DNA of 64,000 nt from Eubacterium sp. (GTDB lineage Bacteria > Bacillota > Clostridia > Lachnospirales > Lachnospiraceae). The translations under genes and the position numbers were made by a program. The notes beneath the pieces were generated by a model that searched no databases, was not told the origin of the DNA, and saw only the letters and a list, made by a program, of their open reading frames with translations. The stretch's first letter is position 1, and every line of letters begins with the position of its first letter. Shown one piece after another: positions 18,163-26,442 of the stretch. Location of the stretch: contig JAILOU010000002.1 of assembly GCA_024690665.1 (NCBI GenBank), forward strand, positions 24,919 through 88,918, in the 5' to 3' direction.

Positions 18163-19518
18163 ATGAAAAAGTGGGATACACGCGGATTTATGTTTACGAA
18201 CACGGCACTTGTCGTATTGTTTATTCCGCTTATAATAGAACAATTTTTAAATATATTGGTTGGACTGCTTGATTCGCTGATGATTGCACATGTAGGTGAG
18301 GCAGCGGTATCGGGTGTGTCACTGGTAGATTCTTGTTTTAACCTTTTAATCATGCTGTTTTTTGCGGTAGCAACCGGAGGTGCGGTTGTGGCAGGACAGT
18401 ATCTGGGAAGAAAAGATAAGGAGAATGCATCGCGTGCAGCAAATCAGAATGTATGGTTTATGCTGTTTGTTTCTCTGGTAGTAATGGGGTGTGTCTACTT
18501 AGGACAGAATCTGATTTTAAATGGAATCTTCGGACAGATTGAGCCGGATGTGGAAGGTTATGCCAGAACATATCTGCTTATTGTGTCAGCTTCGATTCCA
18601 TTTTTGGCGTTGTACAGTGCAGCGGCTGCGCTGTTTCGTTCCATGGGTAATTCAAAGACCCCGATGAAGATTTCTATGCTGATGAACTTTATTAATTTTG
18701 GCGGAAATGCACTATGCATCTTCGGTCTTCATATGGGTTCGGAAGGTGTGGCGATTCCAACGCTTTGCTCGAGAGTCGTTTCGGCAGTTGTGCTACTGTG
18801 CCTTTTGAAGAATCCAAATCTTAAGGTGCATCTTCCAAAGAAACTGACGTTTCACTGGGATGGAAATCTGATTAAAAGTATATTAATTGTGGCGCTTCCG
18901 AACGGGATTGAAAACAGTATGTTTCATGTTGGGAAGATTGCAGTTTTAAGCCTTGTGTCCTCCTTTGGAACATATGCGATTGCGGCAAATGCAGTGGCCA
19001 ATACGATGTCAAGTTTTCAGGTGCTGGCCGGTTCGGCAGCGCAGCTTGCAATTGTGGCGGTTGTATCACAGTGCCTGGGAGCGGGAGAACATGAGCAGGC
19101 AAAGTATTATACAATTAAGATTCACAAGATGACATATCTTGGCATGCTGCTGTTTAACGCTGTAATCTGGGGACTGATGCCACTTATTTTGCATTGGTAC
19201 GATCTGTCAGAACAGGCAACACACGCGGCTTTGATTATTTTAATAATGCATGGAGTATCTTCGATATTGGTATGGCCGACCTCTTTTGTCATGCCATGTA
19301 TCTTTCGTGCATCCGGAGATGGAAAGTATTCTATGACGGCTGCAATTATTACGATGTTTGCAGTTCGTGTCTTTATGAGCTATGTGTTTGGCGCCTTGCT
19401 GGGATTTGGCGTAATTGGGGTATGGATGGCGACCGTTTTAGATGAATGTGCACGCTCTGTGTTATATGTGGCGCGTTTTAGAAGTGGTAAATGGCTACAA
19501 AAGAAAGTAATTTCGTAA
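18163..19518 (+). CDS. MATE family efflux transporter
   Basis: 451 residues, with about 12 membrane segments in two bundles. MATE proteins export drugs or metabolites against sodium or protons. Family features seen: the N-terminal LFIPLIIEQFLNILVGLLDSLMI, GEAAVSGVSLVDS and the repeat of this pattern near residue 250 (LPNGIENSMFHVGKIAVL). AAGGAG precedes the ATG seven bases after ybaK, so it continues the operon. The substrate is unknown. Confidence 0.9.
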   Translation: MKKWDTRGFMFTNTALVVLFIPLIIEQFLNILVGLLDSLMIAHVGEAAVSGVSLVDSCFNLLIMLFFAVATGGAVVAGQYLGRKDKENASRAANQNVWFMLFVSLVVMGCVYLGQNLILNGIFGQIEPDVEGYARTYLLIVSASIPFLALYSAAAALFRSMGNSKTPMKISMLMNFINFGGNALCIFGLHMGSEGVAIPTLCSRVVSAVVLLCLLKNPNLKVHLPKKLTFHWDGNLIKSILIVALPNGIENSMFHVGKIAVLSLVSSFGTYAIAANAVANTMSSFQVLAGSAAQLAIVAVVSQCLGAGEHEQAKYYTIKIHKMTYLGMLLFNAVIWGLMPLILHWYDLSEQATHAALIILIMHGVSSILVWPTSFVMPCIFRASGDGKYSMTAAIITMFAVRVFMSYVFGALLGFGVIGVWMATVLDECARSVLYVARFRSGKWLQKKVIS

Positions 19519-19529
19519 AGGGGTTTTAT

Positions 19530-20375
19530 ATGAAGATAGGAATCATCGGTGCAGGTAAAGTTGGCTGCACACTTGGAAAGTACTGGTCTCAAAAACAAAA
19601 TACCATAACCGGTTATTATGATGCAGATATAAAAGCTGCCACATGGGCGGCAGCATTTACAGGTTCTGTTGTTTATGCATCCATGCAAGAGGTAATTGCA
19701 GATAGTGAAGTGGTGTTGATTACGGTGCCGGATGGATTGATTGGCAAGATCTGGGAACAGGTGCGAATCTATCCATTGCAGGGAAAATACATCCTGCACT
19801 GCTCAGGCAGTATCAGTTCGAAAGTATTTGCAGGAGCACAAGAGTACGGAGCCTTTGTAGCATCGGTGCATCCTTTGTATGCGGTAAGTGATAAGGAAAC
19901 GACATATCAAAAGATAAAGGATGCGGCGTTTTCGGTAGAGGGACAACAGCCGGCAATAGAAGTTGTTAAAAATATTTTTAAGGAATCTACAAATCCGATT
20001 CTTACATTTGATACAGAAAAGAAGGCGCTTTATCATACCGCTGCGGCCACGGCATCGAATCTGGTTGTGGGACTTTTGGCAATGGCGCAGGATATGATGG
20101 TCGAGTGCGGATTTGAAAAAGAAGATGCGCTTAAGGCGATGGCACCGCTTATTGTGGGTAATGTGGAAGCTGTTATTGACAAAGGACCGGCAAGCGCACT
20201 TACAGGTCCGATTGAGAGAAATGATCTGGAAACGGTTGAAAAACATTTAACCCAGTTATCGCCGCAGCAAAAGGATGTGTATAAGTCAGTATCCTATCAG
20301 GTGATACAGGTTGCCAGGAAAAAACACCCTGAAAGAGATTATTCTGCAATGAAAGAATTGCTTGAGCAGGCATAA
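19530..20375 (+). CDS. DUF2520/Rossmann-like NAD(P)-binding protein
   Basis: 281 residues. An N-terminal Rossmann fold with GIIGAGKVGCTLGKYW (about 3-18) is followed by an all-helical DUF2520 region, like a 6-phosphogluconate or pyrroline-carboxylate reductase dimer domain. Probably a dehydrogenase of unknown substrate; in several bacteria relatives lie near pantothenate genes, which is not so here. The ATG at 19530, with AAAGGGG upstream, is chosen over a start inside the MATE gene. Last gene of the run that begins with rsmH2. Confidence 0.8.
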   Translation: MKIGIIGAGKVGCTLGKYWSQKQNTITGYYDADIKAATWAAAFTGSVVYASMQEVIADSEVVLITVPDGLIGKIWEQVRIYPLQGKYILHCSGSISSKVFAGAQEYGAFVASVHPLYAVSDKETTYQKIKDAAFSVEGQQPAIEVVKNIFKESTNPILTFDTEKKALYHTAAATASNLVVGLLAMAQDMMVECGFEKEDALKAMAPLIVGNVEAVIDKGPASALTGPIERNDLETVEKHLTQLSPQQKDVYKSVSYQVIQVARKKHPERDYSAMKELLEQA

Positions 20376-20380
20376 TTCAT

Positions 20381-20409
20381 TTGAGTTTTTTGTATAAAAA
20401 TGATACAAT
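20381..20409 (+). promoter_or_regulatory. Promoter of the SGNH hydrolase gene
   Basis: TTGAGT (20381-20386), 17-base spacer, TACAAT (20404-20409), about 60 bases before the ATG. Confidence 0.6.
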
Positions 20410-20469
20410 TCTACCTGGGTATATAGCAAATGTTACAGTTTGTTGAATTTTAGAATTGGGTGGGCATAC

Positions 20470-21108
20470 ATGAAAACGATTTTATGTTATGGAGATTCCA
20501 ACACATACGGATATAATCCGCTGAATGGAATGCGTTTTTCAAAAAAGACTAGATGGACTTCGTTGTTGCAGGCTAATCTTCAGGATTTTTGCAATCTGAT
20601 TGAAGAAGGATGCAACGGGAGAACGACCGTGTTTTCCGATCCGAAAGAACCGTGGAAGAATGGGTATGATTATTTGAGGCCATGTCTGAATTCTCATAAA
20701 CCACTTGATATGGTGATTTTTATGTTGGGCACAAACGATTTGAAAAAACAGTTTAATGCAACTGCGATTGATATCGCGAGAGGAATGGAGAAACTGGTAG
20801 AGGAGACAATCTCATTTATGAAAGAAAAGCAGGGATATGTGCCAAAGATTATTCTGATGGCACCGCCTGTAATCGGACCGGGAATCAAGACGAGTGTGTT
20901 TAATTATTCGTTTGACGAGAGCGCGATAGAACGCTCAAAAGAATTACCGGCCTTATATGAACAGATTGCCGATCAATATGGTTGTATCTTTGTGAATGCA
21001 GCTGCATATGTAAGGTCTTCAAGACAAGACAGCGTACATATGATGCCGTCAGAACATGAGATATTGGCCAACAAATTAAGTCGTTTAATACGATTGGTAG
21101 ATTTTTAA
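20470..21108 (+). CDS. SGNH/GDSL hydrolase (arylesterase type)
   Basis: 212 residues, no signal peptide, so cytoplasmic. Block I GDSNTYGY puts the nucleophile at S10, block III has GTNDL, and block V has DSVH (D187, H190), giving a complete Ser-Asp-His triad. The closest described relatives are multifunctional acyl or aryl esterases of about 210-220 residues. The ATG at 20470 is chosen because the protein core starts MKTILCYGDS; the upstream site is weak. Monocistronic, between its own promoter and a terminator. Confidence 0.88.
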   Translation: MKTILCYGDSNTYGYNPLNGMRFSKKTRWTSLLQANLQDFCNLIEEGCNGRTTVFSDPKEPWKNGYDYLRPCLNSHKPLDMVIFMLGTNDLKKQFNATAIDIARGMEKLVEETISFMKEKQGYVPKIILMAPPVIGPGIKTSVFNYSFDESAIERSKELPALYEQIADQYGCIFVNAAAYVRSSRQDSVHMMPSEHEILANKLSRLIRLVDF

Positions 21109-21110
21109 TT

Positions 21111-21142
21111 CAGTCGGGGTACAAGCCCCGGGTGAGTCTTGA
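21111..21142 (+). repeat. Short relic of the GC-rich repeat at 37033-37160
   Basis: CAGTCGGGGTACAAGC (21111-21126) is identical to 37040-37055, and GAGTCTTGA (21134-21142) matches 37154-37162, the far end of the longer element. Both copies start within a few tens of bases after a stop codon. It looks like a deleted copy of the same dispersed element. Confidence 0.5.
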
Positions 21143-21154
21143 TGTGAAAACTAA

Positions 21155-21187
21155 GGGGATACTGTAACTGCAGTAGCCCCCTTTTTT
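21155..21187 (+). terminator. Terminator after the SGNH hydrolase
   Basis: GGGGATACTG pairs with CAGTAGCCCC (one mismatch), then a T6 run. Confidence 0.85.
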
Positions 21188-21188
21188 A

Positions 21189-21217
21189 TTGACATGGTTC
21201 ACTACATGTGGTTTGAT
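21189..21217 (+). promoter_or_regulatory. Possible promoter of the AEC transporter
   Basis: A perfect TTGACA (21189-21194) is followed after 17 bases by TTTGAT (21212-21217). If used, transcription starts within a few bases of the chosen ATG at 21225, giving a nearly leaderless mRNA. Confidence 0.4.
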
Positions 21218-21224
21218 TTTAATT

Positions 21225-22157
21225 ATGGGTGTTATATTTAGCAGAGTATTTATCTTATTTGTCCTGATTTTTTTGGGATTTTACTTAGGAAAACGAAATA
21301 TATTAAGGGCTGAGCTGGCGCCGGATTTATCGACATTTATCTTGAAGGTGGCATTTCCGGCAACGGTATTTTTAACCATGATTCGTCCTTTTGAAAAAGA
21401 ACTTGTGCAGCAAAGCGGGATGATTTTAGCAGCTGCTTTTATTATGCATTTGGGAGGTCTTGTTCTAGGGCTGATTGTCATTAAATTATTTCATCCGCCG
21501 CAGAGCAATCACGGAGTATGGATTTTCTCGTGTATGTTTATGAACAATGGTTTCATGGGATTTCCGCTGGTTCTTTCAATATACGGGGATGAAGGCCTTT
21601 TTTTGATGGTGTTTGCCAACATTATTACGAATCTTTTGATGTTTTCATTTGGCATTAAATTGCTGACCAGGGGGTATGCCGTTGGGCGAACGGTCAGTTT
21701 AAAGAAGATGTTTGTGAATAACATTAATATAGCCGTTGTGATTGGGCTGATATTTTATTTCTTTCAGATCCCGGTTCCGGAGCTGGCAACAGATTTATTG
21801 ACGTATATTGGCAATCTGACAGCGGGCCTTTCGATGATTGTGGTGGGATTATCGCTTTCGAGAATTAATCTGAATAATGTGTTTCAGGGACGCGATGTGT
21901 GGATTGCAACAGTTATGAGGCTTCTTGTTATGCCGATTCTTACCATCGTGGTTATGAAACTGTTATTTAACGGCAGCAATCTTATGATGCCAAAGGTATT
22001 GGTGCTGATGTCTGCACTTCCGATTGCTTCAGCAATTTCGATTATCTCTGAACAGTACAAAACAAACACAGACCTTGCGGCAAAGACGGTATTTGTATCA
22101 ACACTGTGTAGTCTGGTAACCATACCGCTTATGATGACAATTTATAATTATTTTTAG
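21225..22157 (+). CDS. AEC family transporter (auxin efflux carrier-like)
   Basis: 310 residues, about ten membrane segments, of the AEC family whose bacterial members move malate, malonate or similar anions. The N-terminal FLGFYLGKRNIL with LAPDLSTFILKVAFPA is the usual family opening, and the second half repeats the pattern (MPKVLVLMSALPIASA). The start is uncertain: the frame is open to a TTG at 21189, but that TTG is part of a promoter-like TTGACA, and no good ribosome binding site is seen before either. The ATG at 21225 gives normal family length. The substrate is unknown. Confidence 0.85.
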   Translation: MGVIFSRVFILFVLIFLGFYLGKRNILRAELAPDLSTFILKVAFPATVFLTMIRPFEKELVQQSGMILAAAFIMHLGGLVLGLIVIKLFHPPQSNHGVWIFSCMFMNNGFMGFPLVLSIYGDEGLFLMVFANIITNLLMFSFGIKLLTRGYAVGRTVSLKKMFVNNINIAVVIGLIFYFFQIPVPELATDLLTYIGNLTAGLSMIVVGLSLSRINLNNVFQGRDVWIATVMRLLVMPILTIVVMKLLFNGSNLMMPKVLVLMSALPIASAISIISEQYKTNTDLAAKTVFVSTLCSLVTIPLMMTIYNYF

Positions 22158-22204
22158 AGGGGGTACTGTGACTGGTTGAGGTCATTAGTATATAAAAGTT
22201 TAAT

Positions 22205-24265
22205 ATGGGAAAGAAATACAGAGGAAAGAAAAAACATTTTAAAAATGATGATTTAAAGTATATCCGAAGGGCTATCAATCCACAGCTCAATCAGATTCTT
22301 ATGGAGGTGTCTGCGGAAGAAGTCCTGGAAATGATTTCTGAGCGCGAGTTATATGCACAGGAAGAAGGAAGCTTTGTCCCGGTGGAGAACCGGCATATAG
22401 AACGAACGCTTTTATACCGTCCAAAGGGAGAAGAAAAGTTATCAAAGGAACATTCGGTTTCGGCGACATTTGCGATTCGTAACAAAAGAGGATTTCATAC
22501 CATTCGCAAGATGTATGTGAGAATCTACAAAGGCAAGATTATCTATCAGCTGAAAAATTATGATGAGATTACGGCTAAGATTGCAAATGAAAAACCGGAT
22601 GTAGTGAATCGTTATATCAATCAGAAATTAGAGTCTCATCCACTTGATCAAATGATGATGATGGAGGGGAAAGCGCTTGATGCAATCGGATACAATCCTT
22701 ATTGTAAACACCTTCGTATTGCAAGCATGCACCAGTCGGTGCTTGAGAGTATTCCGGATGACATTACGATGCTTTATCCGAATGCGCGACGATTAAAAAG
22801 GCAGTTTTATCTTCATGTGGGAGGAACGAATTCCGGTAAGACCTATGATGCGCTGAATGCGTGTATGCGTGCGGCAAGTGGTGTTTATCTTGCGCCGCTT
22901 CGACTTCTTGCGCTCGAATGCCAGGAAAAAATGATTGACCGCGGCGTTATATGTTCGATGATTACCGGGGAAGAAGAACATATCATTCCGGAATCGACAC
23001 ACATGTCAAGTACGGTAGAATTATTAGATCCCGATCGATATTACGAGGTGTGTGTCATTGATGAAGCACAGATGCTGAGCGATGAGATGCGAGGCTGGGC
23101 ATGGACAAAGGCAATCCTTGGTGTATTTGCACAGGAGGTACATGTGTGCATGTCTCAAGACGCGCTGCCGCTTGTGAAGAAGTTAATTGACAGTTGTAAG
23201 GATGAGTATACGGTTATCAAACATGAACGAAACACACCTCTACTTGTGGAGGATGAACCATTTGACTTTCCGGACAATGTTCGCGATCATGATGCTTTGG
23301 TCGTATTTTCCAGAAGAAATGTATTATCCGTTGCATCGGAACTTAAGCAGTTTGGGATCGAGGCCAGTGTTATATATGGAGCGCTTCCTTATGATGTACG
23401 AAAAAACGAACTTCATAAATTTGCAGATGGAACGACGAAAGTTGTTGTGACCACAGATGCGATTGGTATGGGAATGAATCTTCCGGTAGAGCGAATTGTC
23501 TTTATGGAAACAGAAAAGTTTGATGGTGTTTCCAGACGATTCCTAAAAGGGCCTGAAGTAAAGCAGATTGCGGGAAGAGCCGGAAGAAAGGGATTGTATG
23601 ACAAGGGTTATGTCAATGCCATTTCCAATAGAGGTAAGATCAAAACATTACTTACCAAACCTTACACACCGATTGAAAAAGCAAGGATTCAGATGCCGGA
23701 GCGACTGCTTGATCTGGATCTGCCGCTTGCCAATACGCTTAATGCATGGGCAAGAACAGCGAATGATAATTTGTATGAGAAAGCCAATATTGAAGAGAAT
23801 CTAAGGCGTATCAATCTGATTGATGAGTGTATGGTGGAATACGAAACAGAGCTTCCAAAGAAGCTGCAGTGGCAGTTTGCGCTCGTGCCATATGATGAGA
23901 AGAACAATGCGCTCGATAAATTGTGGATGCACCTTGTTAAGCTTCATATTCAGGGAATTGATATCTTCTGCGATTTCGAACAGCAGGTACAAAAATCAGA
24001 TGTGCTTGATGAACTTGAGACGAATTATAAAAAACTGGATTTGTATTTTTCATTTGCAAGAATTCTGCGTTATGAAAGCGGTGAAAAAGAAGCGATTATG
24101 AGAGAAAAGGCGAAGGTTGCTACGTTGATTATGAATGCGCTTAGCGATATGGAAGCGCAGCATAAGACATGCAGAGTTTGTGGACGTACCCTTGCCTGGA
24201 ATTATCGATACGGAATTTGTAATCGTTGTCATGCCATGCAGCGAGGCGGATTTCGTAAGAAATAA
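22205..24265 (+). CDS. Suv3-like DExH RNA helicase
   Basis: 686 residues. Homologous to the mitochondrial degradosome helicase SUV3. Motif I GGTNSGKT is near residue 205-212, motif II DEAQ near 286, motif III-like MSQDALP, and motif VI QIAGRAGRKG near 455. An N-terminal domain of about 190 residues precedes the helicase core, and the C-terminus carries a zinc-ribbon-like pair of CxxC motifs (CRVC, CNRC). Such proteins are known in Clostridia, where their RNA targets are unproven. The ATG has no close ribosome binding site. Monocistronic as far as seen. Confidence 0.85.
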   Translation: MGKKYRGKKKHFKNDDLKYIRRAINPQLNQILMEVSAEEVLEMISERELYAQEEGSFVPVENRHIERTLLYRPKGEEKLSKEHSVSATFAIRNKRGFHTIRKMYVRIYKGKIIYQLKNYDEITAKIANEKPDVVNRYINQKLESHPLDQMMMMEGKALDAIGYNPYCKHLRIASMHQSVLESIPDDITMLYPNARRLKRQFYLHVGGTNSGKTYDALNACMRAASGVYLAPLRLLALECQEKMIDRGVICSMITGEEEHIIPESTHMSSTVELLDPDRYYEVCVIDEAQMLSDEMRGWAWTKAILGVFAQEVHVCMSQDALPLVKKLIDSCKDEYTVIKHERNTPLLVEDEPFDFPDNVRDHDALVVFSRRNVLSVASELKQFGIEASVIYGALPYDVRKNELHKFADGTTKVVVTTDAIGMGMNLPVERIVFMETEKFDGVSRRFLKGPEVKQIAGRAGRKGLYDKGYVNAISNRGKIKTLLTKPYTPIEKARIQMPERLLDLDLPLANTLNAWARTANDNLYEKANIEENLRRINLIDECMVEYETELPKKLQWQFALVPYDEKNNALDKLWMHLVKLHIQGIDIFCDFEQQVQKSDVLDELETNYKKLDLYFSFARILRYESGEKEAIMREKAKVATLIMNALSDMEAQHKTCRVCGRTLAWNYRYGICNRCHAMQRGGFRKK

Positions 24266-24288
24266 GTACTTTCAAACAGGTAAAATGG

Positions 24289-24317
24289 TTGAATTTAACA
24301 TGAGATTATAGTATATT
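24289..24317 (+). promoter_or_regulatory. Promoter of plsX-acpP
   Basis: TTGAAT (24289-24294), 17-base spacer, TATATT (24312-24317). A short palindrome, AGAATGATTCT, lies at about 24333-24343 in the leader; I do not recognise it as a known fatty-acid operator. Confidence 0.6.
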
Positions 24318-24393
24318 AAATTTCAGTCAGAGAATGATTCTTTTGACGCTATTTTCTCTATATCAAGACAGAGAGGAAAGCGAGGAGTAGTAC

Positions 24394-25404
24394 ATGCAGG
24401 ATATGGTACGAGTTGCCGTTGATGCAATGGGTGGCGATCATGCACCCGATGAAATTATTAAGGGAACTGTGGATGCTGTGAATGCACAGCAGAATATATT
24501 TTGCTACCTGGTTGGGAAGCAGGAAGTAATTGAACCGAAATTAAAAGCATATTCTTATCCGGCTGATCGTATTGAGATTGTCAATGCAACGGAGAAGATT
24601 GAAACTGCAGAGCCACCGGTGAATGCAATTCGCAAGAAAAAGGACTCATCAATTGTTGTGGCTCTTAAGATGGTAAAAGAGGAAAAAGCAGATGCCTTTG
24701 TATCGGCAGGAAGTTCCGGAGCTGTTTTAGTTGGAGGACAGGTAATTGTCGGCAAGATTAGAGGCATTGAAAGAGCACCTCTTGCTCCGCTGATTCCAAC
24801 AGAGAAGGGAATGTCACTTTTGATAGACTGCGGTGCGAATGTGGATGCAAGGTCTTCTCATCTGGTACAGTTTGCACAGATGGGCTCTATCTACATGGAA
24901 AGCGTAATGGGAATTAAGAATCCTACCGTGGCAATTGTGAATATCGGTGCGGAAGAAGAGAAGGGAAATGCGCTTGTTAAGGAGACATATCCACTCTTAC
25001 AAGAATGTGAGAATATTAATTTTATTGGCAATATTGAAGCACGTGAGATTCCGCATGGCGGAGCTGATGTAATCGTGTGTGAGGCATTTACCGGTAATGT
25101 TATTTTGAAATTGTATGAAGGTATCGGAGCTGTTATGCTTGGTGCAATTAAAAAAGGCCTTATGGCGACGGTTAAAAGCAAGATTGGCGCTTTATTGATT
25201 AAGTCCTCACTCAAAAAGACTCTTAAGCAGTTTGATGCTTCGCAATATGGCGGAGCACCTTTGTTAGGTCTGAAGGGACTTGTTGTTAAGACACATGGAA
25301 GTTCGAAAGCAAAAGAAGTGATGAATTCCATTATTCAATGTCAGACATTTAAAAAACAAAATGTAAACCAGAAGATCAAAGATCAATTAGGTAAAGAGAG
25401 ATAA
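24394..25404 (+). CDS. plsX: Phosphate acyltransferase PlsX
   Basis: 336 residues; makes acyl phosphate from acyl-ACP, the first step of phospholipid synthesis with PlsY. The N-terminal VAVDAMGGDHAP is diagnostic, and SAGSSGAVL, IDCGANVD and EAFTGNVILK are further family motifs. GAGGAG lies six bases before the ATG. It is followed by acpP, its acyl-donor carrier, in the usual Firmicute order plsX-acpP-rnc-smc-ftsY. Confidence 0.97.
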   Translation: MQDMVRVAVDAMGGDHAPDEIIKGTVDAVNAQQNIFCYLVGKQEVIEPKLKAYSYPADRIEIVNATEKIETAEPPVNAIRKKKDSSIVVALKMVKEEKADAFVSAGSSGAVLVGGQVIVGKIRGIERAPLAPLIPTEKGMSLLIDCGANVDARSSHLVQFAQMGSIYMESVMGIKNPTVAIVNIGAEEEKGNALVKETYPLLQECENINFIGNIEAREIPHGGADVIVCEAFTGNVILKLYEGIGAVMLGAIKKGLMATVKSKIGALLIKSSLKKTLKQFDASQYGGAPLLGLKGLVVKTHGSSKAKEVMNSIIQCQTFKKQNVNQKIKDQLGKER

Positions 25405-25430
25405 AAACGAAGAGAAAGGAATTGATGATT

Positions 25431-25661
25431 ATGGAGTTTGATAAGTTAAAAGAAATTATTGCAGAGGTATTAAGTGTTGATCCGAATGAGATTACATTAG
25501 AAACTACATTTGTGGATGATTTAGGAGCAGATTCCTTAGATATTTTCTCAATTTTAGAAGAAGTTGATGATGCATTCAATATCGAAACTGAAATTGAGGA
25601 GGCTGATAAAATCGTAACTGTTGGAGATGCCCTTGAACAGATTAAAAAAGCGATTGGTTAA
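25431..25661 (+). CDS. acpP: Acyl carrier protein
   Basis: 76 residues from the ATG at 25431. The DSL motif GADSLDIF places the phosphopantetheine serine at S35. It is acidic and helical, normal length. Three possible starts (TTG 25422, ATG 25425, ATG 25431) lie close together; the last has the AAAGGA site about 10 bases upstream and gives the common N-terminus MEFDKL. Cotranscribed with plsX. Confidence 0.96.
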   Translation: MEFDKLKEIIAEVLSVDPNEITLETTFVDDLGADSLDIFSILEEVDDAFNIETEIEEADKIVTVGDALEQIKKAIG

Positions 25662-25696
25662 GCAGACGTTTTTTTCATTATGATTAGAACCAAAAC

Positions 25697-25722
25697 ACCC
25701 CTCATATCATGATATGAGGGGT
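25697..25722. promoter_or_regulatory. Perfect 26-base palindrome before rnc
   Basis: ACCCCTCATATCA and its exact reverse complement meet head to head. As RNA it folds into an 11-base-pair stem with a CATG loop; there is no T-run after it, so it is a poor terminator. It lies 21 bases before the RNase III start and could be a processing site or operator. Confidence 0.6.
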
Positions 25723-25743
25723 ATCTTAGTGAAAGGAGAGTAT

Positions 25744-26427
25744 ATGGAAGACGAAAAAAAGTTAGAGCAAAGAATTGGATATCAATTTCAAAATCAGAAG
25801 CTGCTGATTCAAGCTCTTACGCATAGTTCTTATGCCAATGAGAATAAGAAGTTGCACAGAAAAGATAACGAACGACTTGAGTTTTTGGGAGATGCGGTTT
25901 TAGAACTTGTGTCCAGTGAATTCTTATATGAGAATTACCCAAAGTATCCGGAAGGAAAACTTACAAAGCTTCGTGCCAGTCTTGTATGTGAGCCTACGCT
26001 TGCAGATGTTGCGAATGAAATGGAACTGGGCGCTTATATTAGCCTTGGTAAGGGCGAGGATGCAACCGGTGGAAGAAAGCGTAAGTCTGTTCTGTCTGAT
26101 GCACTAGAGGCATTGATTGGAGCAATTTATTTGGATGGTGGTTTTGCTAATGCAAAAGAGTTTATCTTAAAGTTTATCTTGACAGATATTGAGCATAAAC
26201 ATCTCTTTTATGATAGCAAGACTATCCTGCAGGAGTATGTGCAGGCGAATTATACCGAGCCGTTAACTTACAGACTTGTATCAGAATCAGGTCCGGATCA
26301 CGACAAGCTCTTTGTGATCGAGGCTTATGTTGGTGAAGAAAAGGTTGGCTGCGGAGAGGGACACAGCAAAAAAAATGCCCAGCAACAAGCTGCATACCAG
26401 GCATTGCTGAAACTTCAAAATAAGTAG
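25744..26427 (+). CDS. rnc: Ribonuclease III
   Basis: 227 residues; cleaves double-stranded RNA in rRNA maturation and mRNA control. The catalytic signature ERLEFLGDAVLEL spans about 43-55 (E43, E46, D50), DALEALIGAIYLDGG follows near 120, and a double-stranded-RNA-binding domain occupies the last 70 residues. The ATG at 25744 has AAAGGAG just upstream; the longer frame starts inside the palindrome. The smc start is 16 bases after the stop. Confidence 0.97.
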   Translation: MEDEKKLEQRIGYQFQNQKLLIQALTHSSYANENKKLHRKDNERLEFLGDAVLELVSSEFLYENYPKYPEGKLTKLRASLVCEPTLADVANEMELGAYISLGKGEDATGGRKRKSVLSDALEALIGAIYLDGGFANAKEFILKFILTDIEHKHLFYDSKTILQEYVQANYTEPLTYRLVSESGPDHDKLFVIEAYVGEEKVGCGEGHSKKNAQQQAAYQALLKLQNK

Positions 26428-26442
26428 ATCACGGAGAAGATT

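Noticed and set aside
24333..24343. FapR operator before plsX
   Set aside because: The short AGAATGATTCT palindrome does not resemble the FapR site as I know it; no support beyond position.
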